A stretch of DNA of 64,000 nucleotides, from the NCBI GenBank assembly GCA_947259365.1, contig CAMYMC010000019.1, positions 1-64,000 of the forward strand, in the 5' to 3' direction. Shown here in pieces: positions 1 through 8,211 of the stretch. The DNA comes from an uncultured Acidimicrobiaceae bacterium (GTDB taxonomy: Bacteria; Actinomycetota; Acidimicrobiia; Spongiisociales; UBA5794). The number at the start of each line of letters is the position of its first letter. The stretch's first letter is position 1. The position numbers and the translations under genes were made by a program. The notes beneath the pieces are model-generated. The model had not been told where the DNA came from and searched no databases. It saw only the letters and a list, made by a program, of their open reading frames with translations.

Positions 1-24
1 GAGATGAGCTACATCGGGGGCTGA
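1..24 (+). CDS. moaA: C-terminal end of an upstream gene, probably GTP 3',8-cyclase MoaA
   Basis: Only the last seven codons are present, reading EMSYIGG and a TGA stop. MoaA proteins characteristically end in a conserved Ile-Gly-Gly tail that reaches into the active site of this radical SAM enzyme, which makes the first intermediate of molybdenum cofactor synthesis. The tail is the only evidence; nothing else of the protein can be seen, so the name is an inference from a very short match. Confidence 0.45.
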   Translation, partial: EMSYIGG

Positions 25-92
25 CCGGCGGTCTGTCCCGTTCTCGACCTGCGGGCGTCGTCGAACCCCTTGAACGGGTCCCGCGGCGCGCA

Positions 93-98
93 TACGTT
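93..98 (+). promoter_or_regulatory. TACGTT -10 box of a leaderless gene
   Basis: TACGTT fits the actinobacterial TANNNT -10 consensus and lies 7 nt before the ATG at 106, so transcription should start at or next to the start codon. No Shine-Dalgarno sequence is present between them. Confidence 0.45.
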
Positions 99-105
99 CC
101 GCCTC

Positions 106-987
106 ATGACAGACGAGGAGTACGAGCACATCCCGTGGTCCCAGCTGCGCGAGGACCACGATGCCTCCCGGAACCGCCTTGCCGTCATCGGCGCCGCGCT
201 CGTCGTCGGCGCGGTGGCCGGCCTCTTCGTCGGGCGGATGTCCGGCGGGGCCGGCGGCGAGGTCGCGACGACCACGGTCACCCGCGCCACCGGTGCGGCC
301 ACCGTCGGGCCCTCGGCACCCGAGGCGGCTCCGTTGGCGGAGGATCCCGCCGACGGTGCCGCACCGGCTCCCACGGTGGCGCCTCCCGGTCTCTACCGGG
401 AAGCCGATCTGCTCGCCGTGCTACCGGAGGAGGAGTCGAGGCTCGCCGCGATGCGCGCCGAGTGGTTCGTGACCGATCATTTCACCGACGACGGGGCGGA
501 GGATCAGTCGGCGGCGGTCGTCGCGGATGAGTCGGGCGACGCAACGGAGGACGCCGGATCCGGTCGCAGGCCCGGTACCTACGTGGAGTGGGCGAGGGCC
601 TTCCGCGTCGATGGATCCCGACCGGACCGCTACCTCGTGGATGTGGCGTACCGGCTGCTCGTCGAGGACGGGGACGGTTCGTTCCTCAGGGCACCTGTGC
701 GTGCGGTGCGAGTCCCTGTTGGGCGCGACGCTTCCGGTGTGCTCGAGATCGCGGACTTGCCGTCGCCGACCGATGCTCCGGCGGTGGGTGTGGTGCCCCC
801 ACCTCCGGCGGGCATCACCGTGCCGGCAGACGTCGTTGCTGCCGCGCAGGAGGTTCTCGCCGCTCACGGGCTCGTCGGGCGCGTCGTCTCCGGCTACACC
901 GACGGCGGTGGGTGGCGCGTCGTGGTCGACGCCGGTGGCGGCGGGGTTCCGCCGTTTCCGATGGTCGTCGCAGTGCAGCCGCGCTGA
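106..987 (+). CDS. Membrane-anchored protein of unknown function
   Basis: A 293-residue protein whose family I do not recognise. Residues about 23-42 form one hydrophobic helix (start LAVIGAALVV) after a short charged cytoplasmic head. A Thr/Ala/Pro-rich linker to about residue 95 and a soluble part follow, so it is likely a single-pass protein facing outward. The soluble part has two lobes, one around residues 110-225 with a central segment containing YVEWARAFRV, and a smaller C-terminal lobe from about residue 235. The ATG at 106 is chosen over an upstream frame because a TANNNT box sits 7 nt before it. It follows the moaA-like end by 81 nt and has its own promoter. Confidence 0.7.
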   Translation: MTDEEYEHIPWSQLREDHDASRNRLAVIGAALVVGAVAGLFVGRMSGGAGGEVATTTVTRATGAATVGPSAPEAAPLAEDPADGAAPAPTVAPPGLYREADLLAVLPEEESRLAAMRAEWFVTDHFTDDGAEDQSAAVVADESGDATEDAGSGRRPGTYVEWARAFRVDGSRPDRYLVDVAYRLLVEDGDGSFLRAPVRAVRVPVGRDASGVLEIADLPSPTDAPAVGVVPPPPAGITVPADVVAAAQEVLAAHGLVGRVVSGYTDGGGWRVVVDAGGGGVPPFPMVVAVQPR

Positions 988-1059
988 GGCAGCGCCTCTG
1001 CCCGTCCTCCACCCGGGCGTCCGTCCGTCACCCGGCGAGGGACCGCCGGGTCGGCTCGC

Positions 1060-1065
1060 TACGCT
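1060..1065 (+). promoter_or_regulatory. TACGCT -10 box of a leaderless gene
   Basis: TACGCT matches TANNNT and ends 6 nt before the ATG at 1072. There is no ribosome binding site, which points to a leaderless transcript. Confidence 0.4.
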
Positions 1066-1071
1066 GCGGCC

Positions 1072-1797
1072 ATGCCCGAGATCTCGCTGCGATCGGCCGC
1101 CGCCGACTGGGACGCCGTCCTCGATCGTCTCGGTGTCGACTGGGGTGAACGCGCCGTCATCCTCGGGCCGGGTGCCGATGCCATCGCGGAGCGGTTCCTT
1201 CTCGCCGGTTCCCCTCCGCTCGTCGCCTCCGGCGACACGGTGGCGGTGCTCGGTGGCGAGCCTCCCGACGACGACATCGCCCGGGCGACGCCCCGGTCTG
1301 TGCCCCTCGCCGCCGGGGAGGCGGACGTCGTCCTCGCCGTTCACGCCTGGGACGGGCCGCCGACTCTGAGCGCGGTCGTCTCGGAGGCTCGCCGTCTGGT
1401 CCGTCCCGGCGGCTCCGTGATGCTCGCCGAGCTCGACGTCGCCGCCCTCGAGGCCTCGACGGCGCGGCAATACCCCATGGTGGCGCTGCGGTTGGTGGCT
1501 CCGGACGCGGCGGCGGCCCTCGCCGCGTCCTGCCTGTCACGCTCGCTCCTCGAGATCGAGCTCGTGCGTGCTGGCTTCGCCGCCGTCGGCAGCGAACGGG
1601 TCGACCTCACCCGCGGGGGATTCGCCAGTCGGGCGGACCATGCCGCGGCGGTCACTGCGGGTCTGTGGCGGGGCACCGCGACACTGCCCGCCGACGTGAG
1701 GGAGCGCCTCGGTGCCGTCGCCCTCGCCCTCGGCGATGGTGGAGCCGTCGTCGATTGCGAGCCGTGGGTCCTCGTCAGGGGTTTCCGCAGGCCGTGA
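1072..1797 (+). CDS. Class I SAM-dependent methyltransferase-like protein
   Basis: 241 residues. The segment VILGPGADAIAERFL near residues 25-40 resembles a degenerate first strand and glycine-rich loop of a Rossmann methyltransferase. A later segment with ARRLVRPGGSVMLAELD (about residues 106-122) matches the strand 4 to strand 5 region of methyltransferase types 11/25. The usual acidic end of strand 2 is not clear and the SAM loop is atypical, so it may have lost activity or bind another ligand. It is transcribed alone from a TANNNT box and ends just before the convergent Nfu-like gene. Substrate unknown. Confidence 0.55.
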   Translation: MPEISLRSAAADWDAVLDRLGVDWGERAVILGPGADAIAERFLLAGSPPLVASGDTVAVLGGEPPDDDIARATPRSVPLAAGEADVVLAVHAWDGPPTLSAVVSEARRLVRPGGSVMLAELDVAALEASTARQYPMVALRLVAPDAAAALAASCLSRSLLEIELVRAGFAAVGSERVDLTRGGFASRADHAAAVTAGLWRGTATLPADVRERLGAVALALGDGGAVVDCEPWVLVRGFRRP

Positions 1798-1803
1798 TGG
1801 CGG

Positions 1804-2061
1804 TCACGCCCCGAACCTCCGCTCGATGATCTCCCGGGCCGCCTCGGCGATGGTGTCCCACGACACGTCGTCCCGCTTGGAGAGGGTGACGAAGTCGGCC
1901 GTCATGAACACGCTGGTCACGCCCTCGAGCGCCACGAGCTCCGCAGCCATCGGATCGTCGATGTCTCCCCCGGCGACGAACGTCTGCGGGGGCCCGACGT
2001 CGGTCCCGACAGAGAACTTCAGCGCGTTGGGGTTCGGCGTGTTCTGGATCGTCACCGGCAT
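1804..2061 (-). CDS. Stand-alone Nfu/NifU N-terminal domain protein
   Basis: 85 residues that open with MPVTIQNTPNPNALKF, the hallmark of the Nfu N-terminal domain of iron-sulfur cluster carriers. In ordinary Nfu proteins this domain precedes a NifU-like domain with a CxxC cluster site. Here the protein stops after the N domain and has no cysteine, so it cannot hold a cluster itself. It may be an accessory or target-recognition module. The start ATG at 2061 has GAGGA about 5 nt upstream and a TACGAT -10 candidate at 2088-2093 on the minus strand. It is divergent from the hydantoinase gene. Confidence 0.75.
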   Translation of the reverse strand: MPVTIQNTPNPNALKFSVGTDVGPPQTFVAGGDIDDPMAAELVALEGVTSVFMTADFVTLSKRDDVSWDTIAEAAREIIERRFGA

Positions 2062-2106
2062 CGAGTCCTCGTGGTCGACGACCTTCGATCGTAGCGGCCG
2101 AGTGCG

Positions 2107-4062
2107 ATGACGGCCGGTGCCGTCATCGGCAGCGACGTCGGCGGCACCTTCACCGATCTCGTCGGCTGGGACGGGGAGCGGCTGGTCACCGGCAAGGTGC
2201 CGTCGACGCCGGACGACCAGAGCCGGGGCGTCGTCGCCGGCGCGGCACGCACCGGCATCGACGCGCGACGCCTCCTCCACGGGACGACCGTCGCCACCAA
2301 CGCCCTGCTCGAGCGGCGGGGGGCCCGAACAGCCCTCGTCACGACCTCCGGCTTCGAGGACGTGCTGGAGATCGGCCGCCAGGACCGGCCGTCCCTCTAC
2401 GACCCCTACGCTGACCGGCCGGAGCCGCTCGTGCCGCCTCCGCTGAGGGCCGGCGTTCCCCGTGAGGGCCTCAGCGGCGGCGATCCGGGGCTTCTCGCGG
2501 TCCTCGATTCGGCAGAGTCCGTTGCGATCTGCCTCGTCGACGGCTATCGGGATCCTGCCGCCGAGCAGGCGGTCTCCCGCATCATCGGGGCCGGCCGGGG
2601 CGGGCGTTTCGTGTCGTTGTCGAGCGAGGTGGCCCCGGAGTTCCGAGAGTACGAGCGGACGGCGACGACGGTGCTCAACGCGTACCTCGGTCCCACCGTC
2701 CATCGCTACCTGGCCGCCCTCGTCGATCGGGCCCGCGACGGGGGGCTCCCCGAAGAGGTCGCGGTGATGCGGTCCTCGGGCGGTCTCATCACCGTGGCGG
2801 AGGCGTCGGAGCTCGCCGCCGCGATCCTCCTGTCCGGGCCCGCCGCCGGTGTCGTGGCCGCCGCCGAGCTCGGCACGGCGCTCGGGCGGAGCCGGCTGGT
2901 GTCGTTCGACATGGGGGGCACCTCCACCGACGTGTGCCGTATCGACGACGGTGCACCGGAGACCCTCTACGAGCGACCCGTCGCAGGGTTCCCGTGCCGG
3001 CTCCCCTCCGTGGCGATCCACACCGTCGGAGCGGGCGGAGGCAGCATCGGGTGGGTCGACCCGGGGGGCGCGCTGCGGGTGGGGCCCATGTCCGCCGGCG
3101 CCGTGCCCGGGCCGGCCTGCTACGGCCTCGGTGGTGAGACGCCGACGGTGACCGACGCTCACGTCGTTCTCGGCACCATCGGCGGATCGTCGCGGCTCGC
3201 CGGGACCGTCCCGATCGATGGCGCAGCGGCGGCATCGGTCACCGCCGAGCTCGGGGCACGGCTGGGGTTGGCGCCCGACGAGGCCGCAGCCGGTGTGGTG
3301 CGGGTGGTGGAGGAGGTCATGGCCGGTGCGATCCGCAGGGTCTCTCTCGAGGAGGGGGCCGACCCCCGGGAAGCGACGCTCGTGGCCTTCGGCGGCGCCG
3401 GCGGGCTGCACGCCGTGTCGCTGGCGCGCCGGCTCGACATGGCGGGTGCGGTGGTCCCACCCCACACGGGAGTCTTCTCGGCGCTCGGGCTCCTGCTGAG
3501 CCCGCCCCGCGTCGACGTCGTCCGCGGGCTGCTGATGACCGCCGCCGACGGGCCGGACCTCGGGGCGCACGCCGCCGCCGTCGAAGCGGAGGCGACGGCA
3601 CGGCTCGGAGCGACCGGGAGCCGCCCGGTGGCCGTGGCGGCCTCCGTCGACGCCCGGTACCTCGGCCAGTCGCACGAGCTCAACGTCCCGTGTCCCCATG
3701 GGTCCACGTGGGAGACGATCTCGGCCGAGTTCCACCGCCTCCACGAGCGTCGCAACGGATTCGCTCGCCGGTCGGATCCGATCGAGATCGTGGCCGTTCG
3801 CGCCGCCGCGACCGGGGATCCGGAGCTTCGCTGGGGGGACATCGGCGCAGCCCGACCGGTCGGGCCGGCGCGGATCGGGGAGCGCCGGGTGCTCGAGTCG
3901 GGGGCGATGGTGGAGGCGGTGCGCTGGCGGCGAGCCGGACTCGCTCCCGGGGACGAGGTGGTGGGCCCGGCCGTCGTGGAGGAAGACGACGCGACGACGT
4001 ACGTGCCGCGGGCGAGCCGCGCAGTGGTGCATGACAGCGGTGCGCTGGAGGTCGAGTGGTGA
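2107..4062 (+). CDS. hyuA: Hydantoinase/5-oxoprolinase family subunit A
   Basis: 651 residues of the HyuA family (N-methylhydantoinase A, oxoprolinase N-terminal half, acetone/acetophenone carboxylase relatives), which use ATP to open cyclic amides or carboxylate ketones. The ASKHA-type phosphate loop DVGGTFTDL is near residue 9, followed by GTTVATNALLER near 58, FDMGGTSTDV near 267 and a glycine-rich AGGGS loop near 308. Length is normal for the A subunit. The stop overlaps the start of the B subunit, so the two should be co-translated and form one complex. The true substrate cannot be read from sequence; a glycolate oxidase operon follows at once. Confidence 0.85.
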   Translation: MTAGAVIGSDVGGTFTDLVGWDGERLVTGKVPSTPDDQSRGVVAGAARTGIDARRLLHGTTVATNALLERRGARTALVTTSGFEDVLEIGRQDRPSLYDPYADRPEPLVPPPLRAGVPREGLSGGDPGLLAVLDSAESVAICLVDGYRDPAAEQAVSRIIGAGRGGRFVSLSSEVAPEFREYERTATTVLNAYLGPTVHRYLAALVDRARDGGLPEEVAVMRSSGGLITVAEASELAAAILLSGPAAGVVAAAELGTALGRSRLVSFDMGGTSTDVCRIDDGAPETLYERPVAGFPCRLPSVAIHTVGAGGGSIGWVDPGGALRVGPMSAGAVPGPACYGLGGETPTVTDAHVVLGTIGGSSRLAGTVPIDGAAAASVTAELGARLGLAPDEAAAGVVRVVEEVMAGAIRRVSLEEGADPREATLVAFGGAGGLHAVSLARRLDMAGAVVPPHTGVFSALGLLLSPPRVDVVRGLLMTAADGPDLGAHAAAVEAEATARLGATGSRPVAVAASVDARYLGQSHELNVPCPHGSTWETISAEFHRLHERRNGFARRSDPIEIVAVRAAATGDPELRWGDIGAARPVGPARIGERRVLESGAMVEAVRWRRAGLAPGDEVVGPAVVEEDDATTYVPRASRAVVHDSGALEVEW

Positions 4063-5600
4063 GTGTCGACCCGGTGACCCTCGAGGTGGCCCGCAATCAG
4101 CTGGCCGCGATCGCCGACGAGATGGGGGTCGTGCTGCGCCGAACCGCGTATTCGCCGAACATCAAGGAGCGGGCGGACTGTTCGGCAGCGGTCTTCGTCC
4201 CTTCGGGGGAGATGCTGGCTCAGGCCGAGCACATTCCGGTTCACCTCGGCTCGATGCCGGCGAGTGTCGCCGCCGTGCTCGCCGCATTCGGTGCCGAGCC
4301 GGGCGTCCAGTACGCGGTCAACGACCCCTACCACGGCGGCACACACCTCAACGACCTCACCCTGGTGCGACCGGTCCATGTCTCCGGCGAGCACATCGGT
4401 TGGGTGGCCAACCGCGCCCATCACGCCGACGTCGGCGGTGAGGCGCCGGGGTCGATGCCGGCGCACGCGGTCCGGGTCGATCAAGAGGGCATCATCGTGC
4501 CGCCGGCCCTCGCGGTGGAGGGTGGGTCGTGGCTCGAGGAGTTCACCGCTCCGTTCCTCGCCGCGACGAGGACGCCCGCCGAGCGCCTCGGCGATCTCTC
4601 GGCGCAGCTCGGGGCGAACGAGGCGGGCGCCGCCAGGCTCGGCGAGCTGGCGGCACGGGTCGGGACACGGCGGTTCGCGGAGGTGACGGGCGCGCTGCTC
4701 GATTACGGGGAGCGGAGGATGCGGGCGGCTGTCGGCGCGCTCCCCGACGGCTCGTACCGGTTCGAGGACGTCATGGAGTGGGAGGAGGAGGACGTCCCGA
4801 TCGCGGTCGCGGTCACGATCGAGGGTGACGAGCTCACCGCCGACTTCTCCGGCACCGCCCGTCAAGTCGAGGGCAACATCAACGCGGTCGAAGCGGTCAC
4901 CCGGTCCTGCTTGTACTTCGCCGTGCGCGTCGCCACCGACCCCGAGATCCCCGCCAACGGCGGCTGCTACCGCCCGGTGCACCTCACGGCTCCGGAGGGC
5001 ACCCTCGTCAACGCCCGGCCGCCGGCTGCGGTGGCCGCAGGCAACGTCGAGACGAGCCAGCGGATCGCCGATGTCGTGCTCGGAGCGCTCGCCGCAGCGG
5101 CCCCCGGGCAGGTGCCCGCCGCCGGGCAGGGGACGATGAACAACATCCTCGTCGGATCCGACGACTTCGCGTACTACGAGACCGTCGCCGGCGGCCAGGG
5201 GGCGCGCCCGACGAGGCGGGGCCAGTCGGGGATCCACACCGGGATGACGAACACGAAGAACACCCCGGTGGAGTCGCTCGAGGCGCATTACCCGTTCCGC
5301 ATCCGCCGGTACACGCTGCGCCGCGGCAGCGGCGGGGACGGGGCGTTTGCCGGAGGGGACGGCATCGAGCGTGAGATCGAGTTCACCGCACCGGCGACGG
5401 TCTCGCTGATGGGGGAGCGGCGCAGGGTCCCGCCGTGGGGCCTCGCCGGTGGAGGGCCCGGGGCTTGTGGTGAGGACTGGCTGATCCGGCCCGGTGGGGG
5501 CCATGAGCGACTTCCCGGCAAGGCCACCTTCGAGGTCGAGCCGGGGGACCGCCTCCTCGTGCTCACGCCGGGTGGCGGGGGGTGGGGCGTATCTCGATGA
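4059..5600 (+). CDS. hyuB: Hydantoinase/5-oxoprolinase family subunit B
   Basis: 513 residues of the HyuB family, partner of HyuA. It begins with VTLEVARNQLAAIADEMG, the typical N-terminus of this family, and contains NDPYHGGTHLNDLTLV near residue 87 and a C-terminal GERRRVPPWGLAGGGPG segment near 455, both family signatures. GTG at 4059 overlaps the A-subunit stop as GTGA; a GTG one codon upstream (4056) is equally possible. With HyuA it should form an ATP-dependent cyclic-amide hydrolase or carboxylase of unknown specificity. Confidence 0.85.
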   Translation: MSVDPVTLEVARNQLAAIADEMGVVLRRTAYSPNIKERADCSAAVFVPSGEMLAQAEHIPVHLGSMPASVAAVLAAFGAEPGVQYAVNDPYHGGTHLNDLTLVRPVHVSGEHIGWVANRAHHADVGGEAPGSMPAHAVRVDQEGIIVPPALAVEGGSWLEEFTAPFLAATRTPAERLGDLSAQLGANEAGAARLGELAARVGTRRFAEVTGALLDYGERRMRAAVGALPDGSYRFEDVMEWEEEDVPIAVAVTIEGDELTADFSGTARQVEGNINAVEAVTRSCLYFAVRVATDPEIPANGGCYRPVHLTAPEGTLVNARPPAAVAAGNVETSQRIADVVLGALAAAAPGQVPAAGQGTMNNILVGSDDFAYYETVAGGQGARPTRRGQSGIHTGMTNTKNTPVESLEAHYPFRIRRYTLRRGSGGDGAFAGGDGIEREIEFTAPATVSLMGERRRVPPWGLAGGGPGACGEDWLIRPGGGHERLPGKATFEVEPGDRLLVLTPGGGGWGVSR

Positions 5601-5654
5601 GAGCGGCCCGCATCCGGTCGAGGCACCGGCGGGAGGGGCGGCGACTGGCGCCGG

Positions 5655-5660
5655 TAGGCT
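5655..5660 (+). promoter_or_regulatory. TAGGCT -10 box of leaderless glcD
   Basis: TAGGCT fits TANNNT and is 8 nt before the ATG at 5669, within the short gap after hyuB. It gives the glycolate oxidase genes their own start in addition to read-through. Confidence 0.45.
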
Positions 5661-5668
5661 CGGCTCCC

Positions 5669-7084
5669 ATGAGCTTCCTCGACGCTCTGCACGCCGTCGT
5701 GGGTCGGGAGCGGGTCCGGTCCCAACCTCTCGAGCTGCTGCTCTTCGCCAAAGACGCCGGGGTGCGGGCCGGCACTGCAGCTGCGGTCGTGTTCCCCGAG
5801 ACCCCGGAGGAGACCGCGGCGTGCGTGCGTGTCGCCCGGGAGTGGGGTGTTCCCGTGATCCCCCGCGGTGCCGGGACCGGGCTGGCGGGAGGGGCCGTCC
5901 CCGAGGAGCCGGGGCTCGTCGTCGTGATGACGAGGATGAACCGGATCCACTCGGTCGACGTCGCAGGCCGCACCGCCTGGGTCGGACCCGGTGTCATCAA
6001 CCTCGACCTGTCGGTGGAGCTGGGCCGACACGGTCTCCACTACGCGCCGGATCCCTCCTCCCAGTCGGCGTGCACGATCGGCGGGAACGTGGGTACCAAC
6101 GCCGGCGGACCGCATTGCCTGGCCGAGGGAACGACCGTCGCTCACATCCTCGCCGTCGAGCTCGTCACCGCCGACGCCGAGATCCACATCCTCGGCGGCG
6201 AGGCTCCCGACCCGCCCGGTCTCGACCTGCGCGGCGTCGTCGTCGGCTCGGAGGGGACGCTGGGTCTCGTGACCAGGATCCTCGTCAAGCTCACGCAGAA
6301 CCCGCCGCATGTCCGGACGCTGCTCATCGCATTCGCCGACGTCGCCGCCGCGGCGAAGACCGTCTCCGACGTCATCGCGGCAGGCATCGTGCCGGCGGCG
6401 CTCGAGATGATGGATCGGGAGATGGTTCGCGCCGTCGAGAACTTCGTCCACGCCGGGTTCCCGACCGAGGCCGCCGCGGTGCTGCTCGCCGAGGTCACCG
6501 GTTTCGAGGATGGCGTCGTTGCCGAGGCCGGCACCATCGCCCGGATCGCCGATGCGGCGGGAGCGAACGAGGTGCGAGTGGCCAGCGAGGGTGCCGAGCG
6601 CGACGAGTGGTGGCGGGGGCGAAAGTCGGCGTTCGGTGCCGTCGCTCAGGCCGCCCCGGACTATTACCTCCACGACACCGTCGTCCCCCGGACGAAGCTC
6701 GTCGACGTCCTCACCGACGTGTACGAGATCGGCGGGCGGTACGGCCTCACGATGCTCAACGTCTTCCACGCCGGGGACGGCAACCTCCACCCGCTCGTTG
6801 CCTTCGACGCTCGGGAGCCCGGCATGCTCGACAAGGTCGAGGAGGCGGCGAAGGAGATGGTGCGCGTCTCCGTGGAGGCCGGCGGCTCCCTGTCCGGCGA
6901 ACACGGTGTCGGGTCGGAGAAGCGGGACCTCATGCCGCTCGTGTTCGACCCGGTGGACCTCGATGCTCAGGCTCGGTTGCGTGACGCGTTCGACCCCGAC
7001 GGGCTGTTCAACCCGGGGAAGGTGCTGCCGTCGGGCTCCCGATGCGCCGACTTCGACTACGTCGCGGCCGGTGCCGTGCCGTGA
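5669..7084 (+). CDS. glcD: Glycolate oxidase FAD subunit GlcD
   Basis: 471 residues, the usual length of GlcD. It is the FAD-binding subunit that oxidises glycolate (or D-lactate) to the keto acid and passes electrons to GlcF. The FAD-binding PCMH domain shows IPRGAGTGLAGG near residue 70 and TIGGNVGTNAGGPHCL near 137. The C-terminal FAD-linked oxidase domain has NVFHAGDGNLHPL near 368 and SGEHGVGSEKRDL near 408. The ATG at 5669 is preferred to an upstream in-frame ATG because a -10 box lies 8 nt before it. It overlaps glcE by four bases. Confidence 0.9.
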   Translation: MSFLDALHAVVGRERVRSQPLELLLFAKDAGVRAGTAAAVVFPETPEETAACVRVAREWGVPVIPRGAGTGLAGGAVPEEPGLVVVMTRMNRIHSVDVAGRTAWVGPGVINLDLSVELGRHGLHYAPDPSSQSACTIGGNVGTNAGGPHCLAEGTTVAHILAVELVTADAEIHILGGEAPDPPGLDLRGVVVGSEGTLGLVTRILVKLTQNPPHVRTLLIAFADVAAAAKTVSDVIAAGIVPAALEMMDREMVRAVENFVHAGFPTEAAAVLLAEVTGFEDGVVAEAGTIARIADAAGANEVRVASEGAERDEWWRGRKSAFGAVAQAAPDYYLHDTVVPRTKLVDVLTDVYEIGGRYGLTMLNVFHAGDGNLHPLVAFDAREPGMLDKVEEAAKEMVRVSVEAGGSLSGEHGVGSEKRDLMPLVFDPVDLDAQARLRDAFDPDGLFNPGKVLPSGSRCADFDYVAAGAVP

Positions 7085-8211
7085 CCGGCACCGCGGACCG
7101 GGCCCTGGCCCCGTATCTCGAAACGATCCCGGATCCGCTCCCGGAGGGGCTCCCGGCGGTTGGGCACGTGGTCGCCCCCCGGTCCGTCGACGAGGCGGCG
7201 GCGATCCTTGCCATCGCATCGCGCCACGGCCTCTCGGTCCTCGTCTGGGGCGGTGGCACGCACCAGGGCTACGGTCACCCGGTCCGCAGCGACGTCGTGC
7301 TGCTGACGACGGAGATGCGCCGTGTCGTCGAGTGGCTGCCGGACGACCTGACCGTCCTGGTCGACGCAGGCGTTCCCGTCGCGGAGCTCACCAGGATGCT
7401 CGACGAGCGCTCTCAGACACCGGTGTTGCCCGAGCATCCAGGCGATGCCACCGTGGGCGGCGTCGTCGCTGCGGGGATCTCCGGGTGGGGGAGGCTGCGG
7501 TACGGCCCGGTGAGGGACCGGGTTCTCCAGGTCGTCATCGTCACCGGTGACGGGAGGGTCGTGACCGGTGGGGGCCGGGTGGTCAAGAACGTGACCGGAT
7601 ACGATCTGCCCCGCCTCGCCACCGGCTCCCTCGGCTCGCTCGGCGTCATCGCCACCGTGTGTCTGAAGCTGTGGCCCCGACCGTCGTTCGCGGCATCCAT
7701 TGCGGTGTCCGATCCGGTGGAGGCCTTGGCGAAGGCCTACCGACCGCTCGCCGTCCTCGAGACGGACGCCGGCTCGTGGGTGTATCTCACGGGGACCGAA
7801 GCCGAGGTCGTCGCCCAGGCCCGGGCGCTCGGCGGCGCCGCCGAGGAGGGCTTGGGGTGGCCGGATCCCCTCGACGATCCGGGCGTCGTCGTGGTGCGGG
7901 TGCCGCCGCGTCTCACCCCGGAAGCGGTTCGCCGGGTGCGATCGATCGACGGCGGGGTCCGTTTCCGCGCCGCCCACGGGGTCGGTGAGGTCCGGGTCGG
8001 GCTCGTGTCGGGGGACGGTGGACCGGTCGCCGTCCTGAGGCGCTGGGCGGAATCTCATGAGGGCTCGGTTGTCCTCGAGCGAGCGGCGGATGGGTGGACG
8101 CTGGACCCGTGGGGCGCTCCCCCCGGATCGGTGGACCTCCAGGCGAAGGTCAAGGCCGCGTTCGATCCGGCCGGCGTCGTCAATCCCGGCCGTCTCCCCG
8201 GGGGGATCTGA
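7081..8211 (+). CDS. glcE: Glycolate oxidase subunit GlcE
   Basis: 376 residues, a second FAD-binding-domain subunit of the glycolate oxidase complex. The PCMH-type region contains LVWGGGTHQGYGHP near residue 54 and the GRVVKNVTGYDLPRL motif near 164, both characteristic of GlcE. The start is GTG at 7081, overlapping the glcD stop as GTGA, and the stop overlaps the glcF start by one base. The tight coupling supports equal production of the three subunits. Confidence 0.88.
   Translation: MTGTADRALAPYLETIPDPLPEGLPAVGHVVAPRSVDEAAAILAIASRHGLSVLVWGGGTHQGYGHPVRSDVVLLTTEMRRVVEWLPDDLTVLVDAGVPVAELTRMLDERSQTPVLPEHPGDATVGGVVAAGISGWGRLRYGPVRDRVLQVVIVTGDGRVVTGGGRVVKNVTGYDLPRLATGSLGSLGVIATVCLKLWPRPSFAASIAVSDPVEALAKAYRPLAVLETDAGSWVYLTGTEAEVVAQARALGGAAEEGLGWPDPLDDPGVVVVRVPPRLTPEAVRRVRSIDGGVRFRAAHGVGEVRVGLVSGDGGPVAVLRRWAESHEGSVVLERAADGWTLDPWGAPPGSVDLQAKVKAAFDPAGVVNPGRLPGGI

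Noticed and set aside
1804-4032. 742-residue minus-strand frame opposite the hydantoinase A gene
   Set aside because: Only its last 85 codons resemble a protein (Nfu N domain); the rest is antisense to hyuA with shadow composition.
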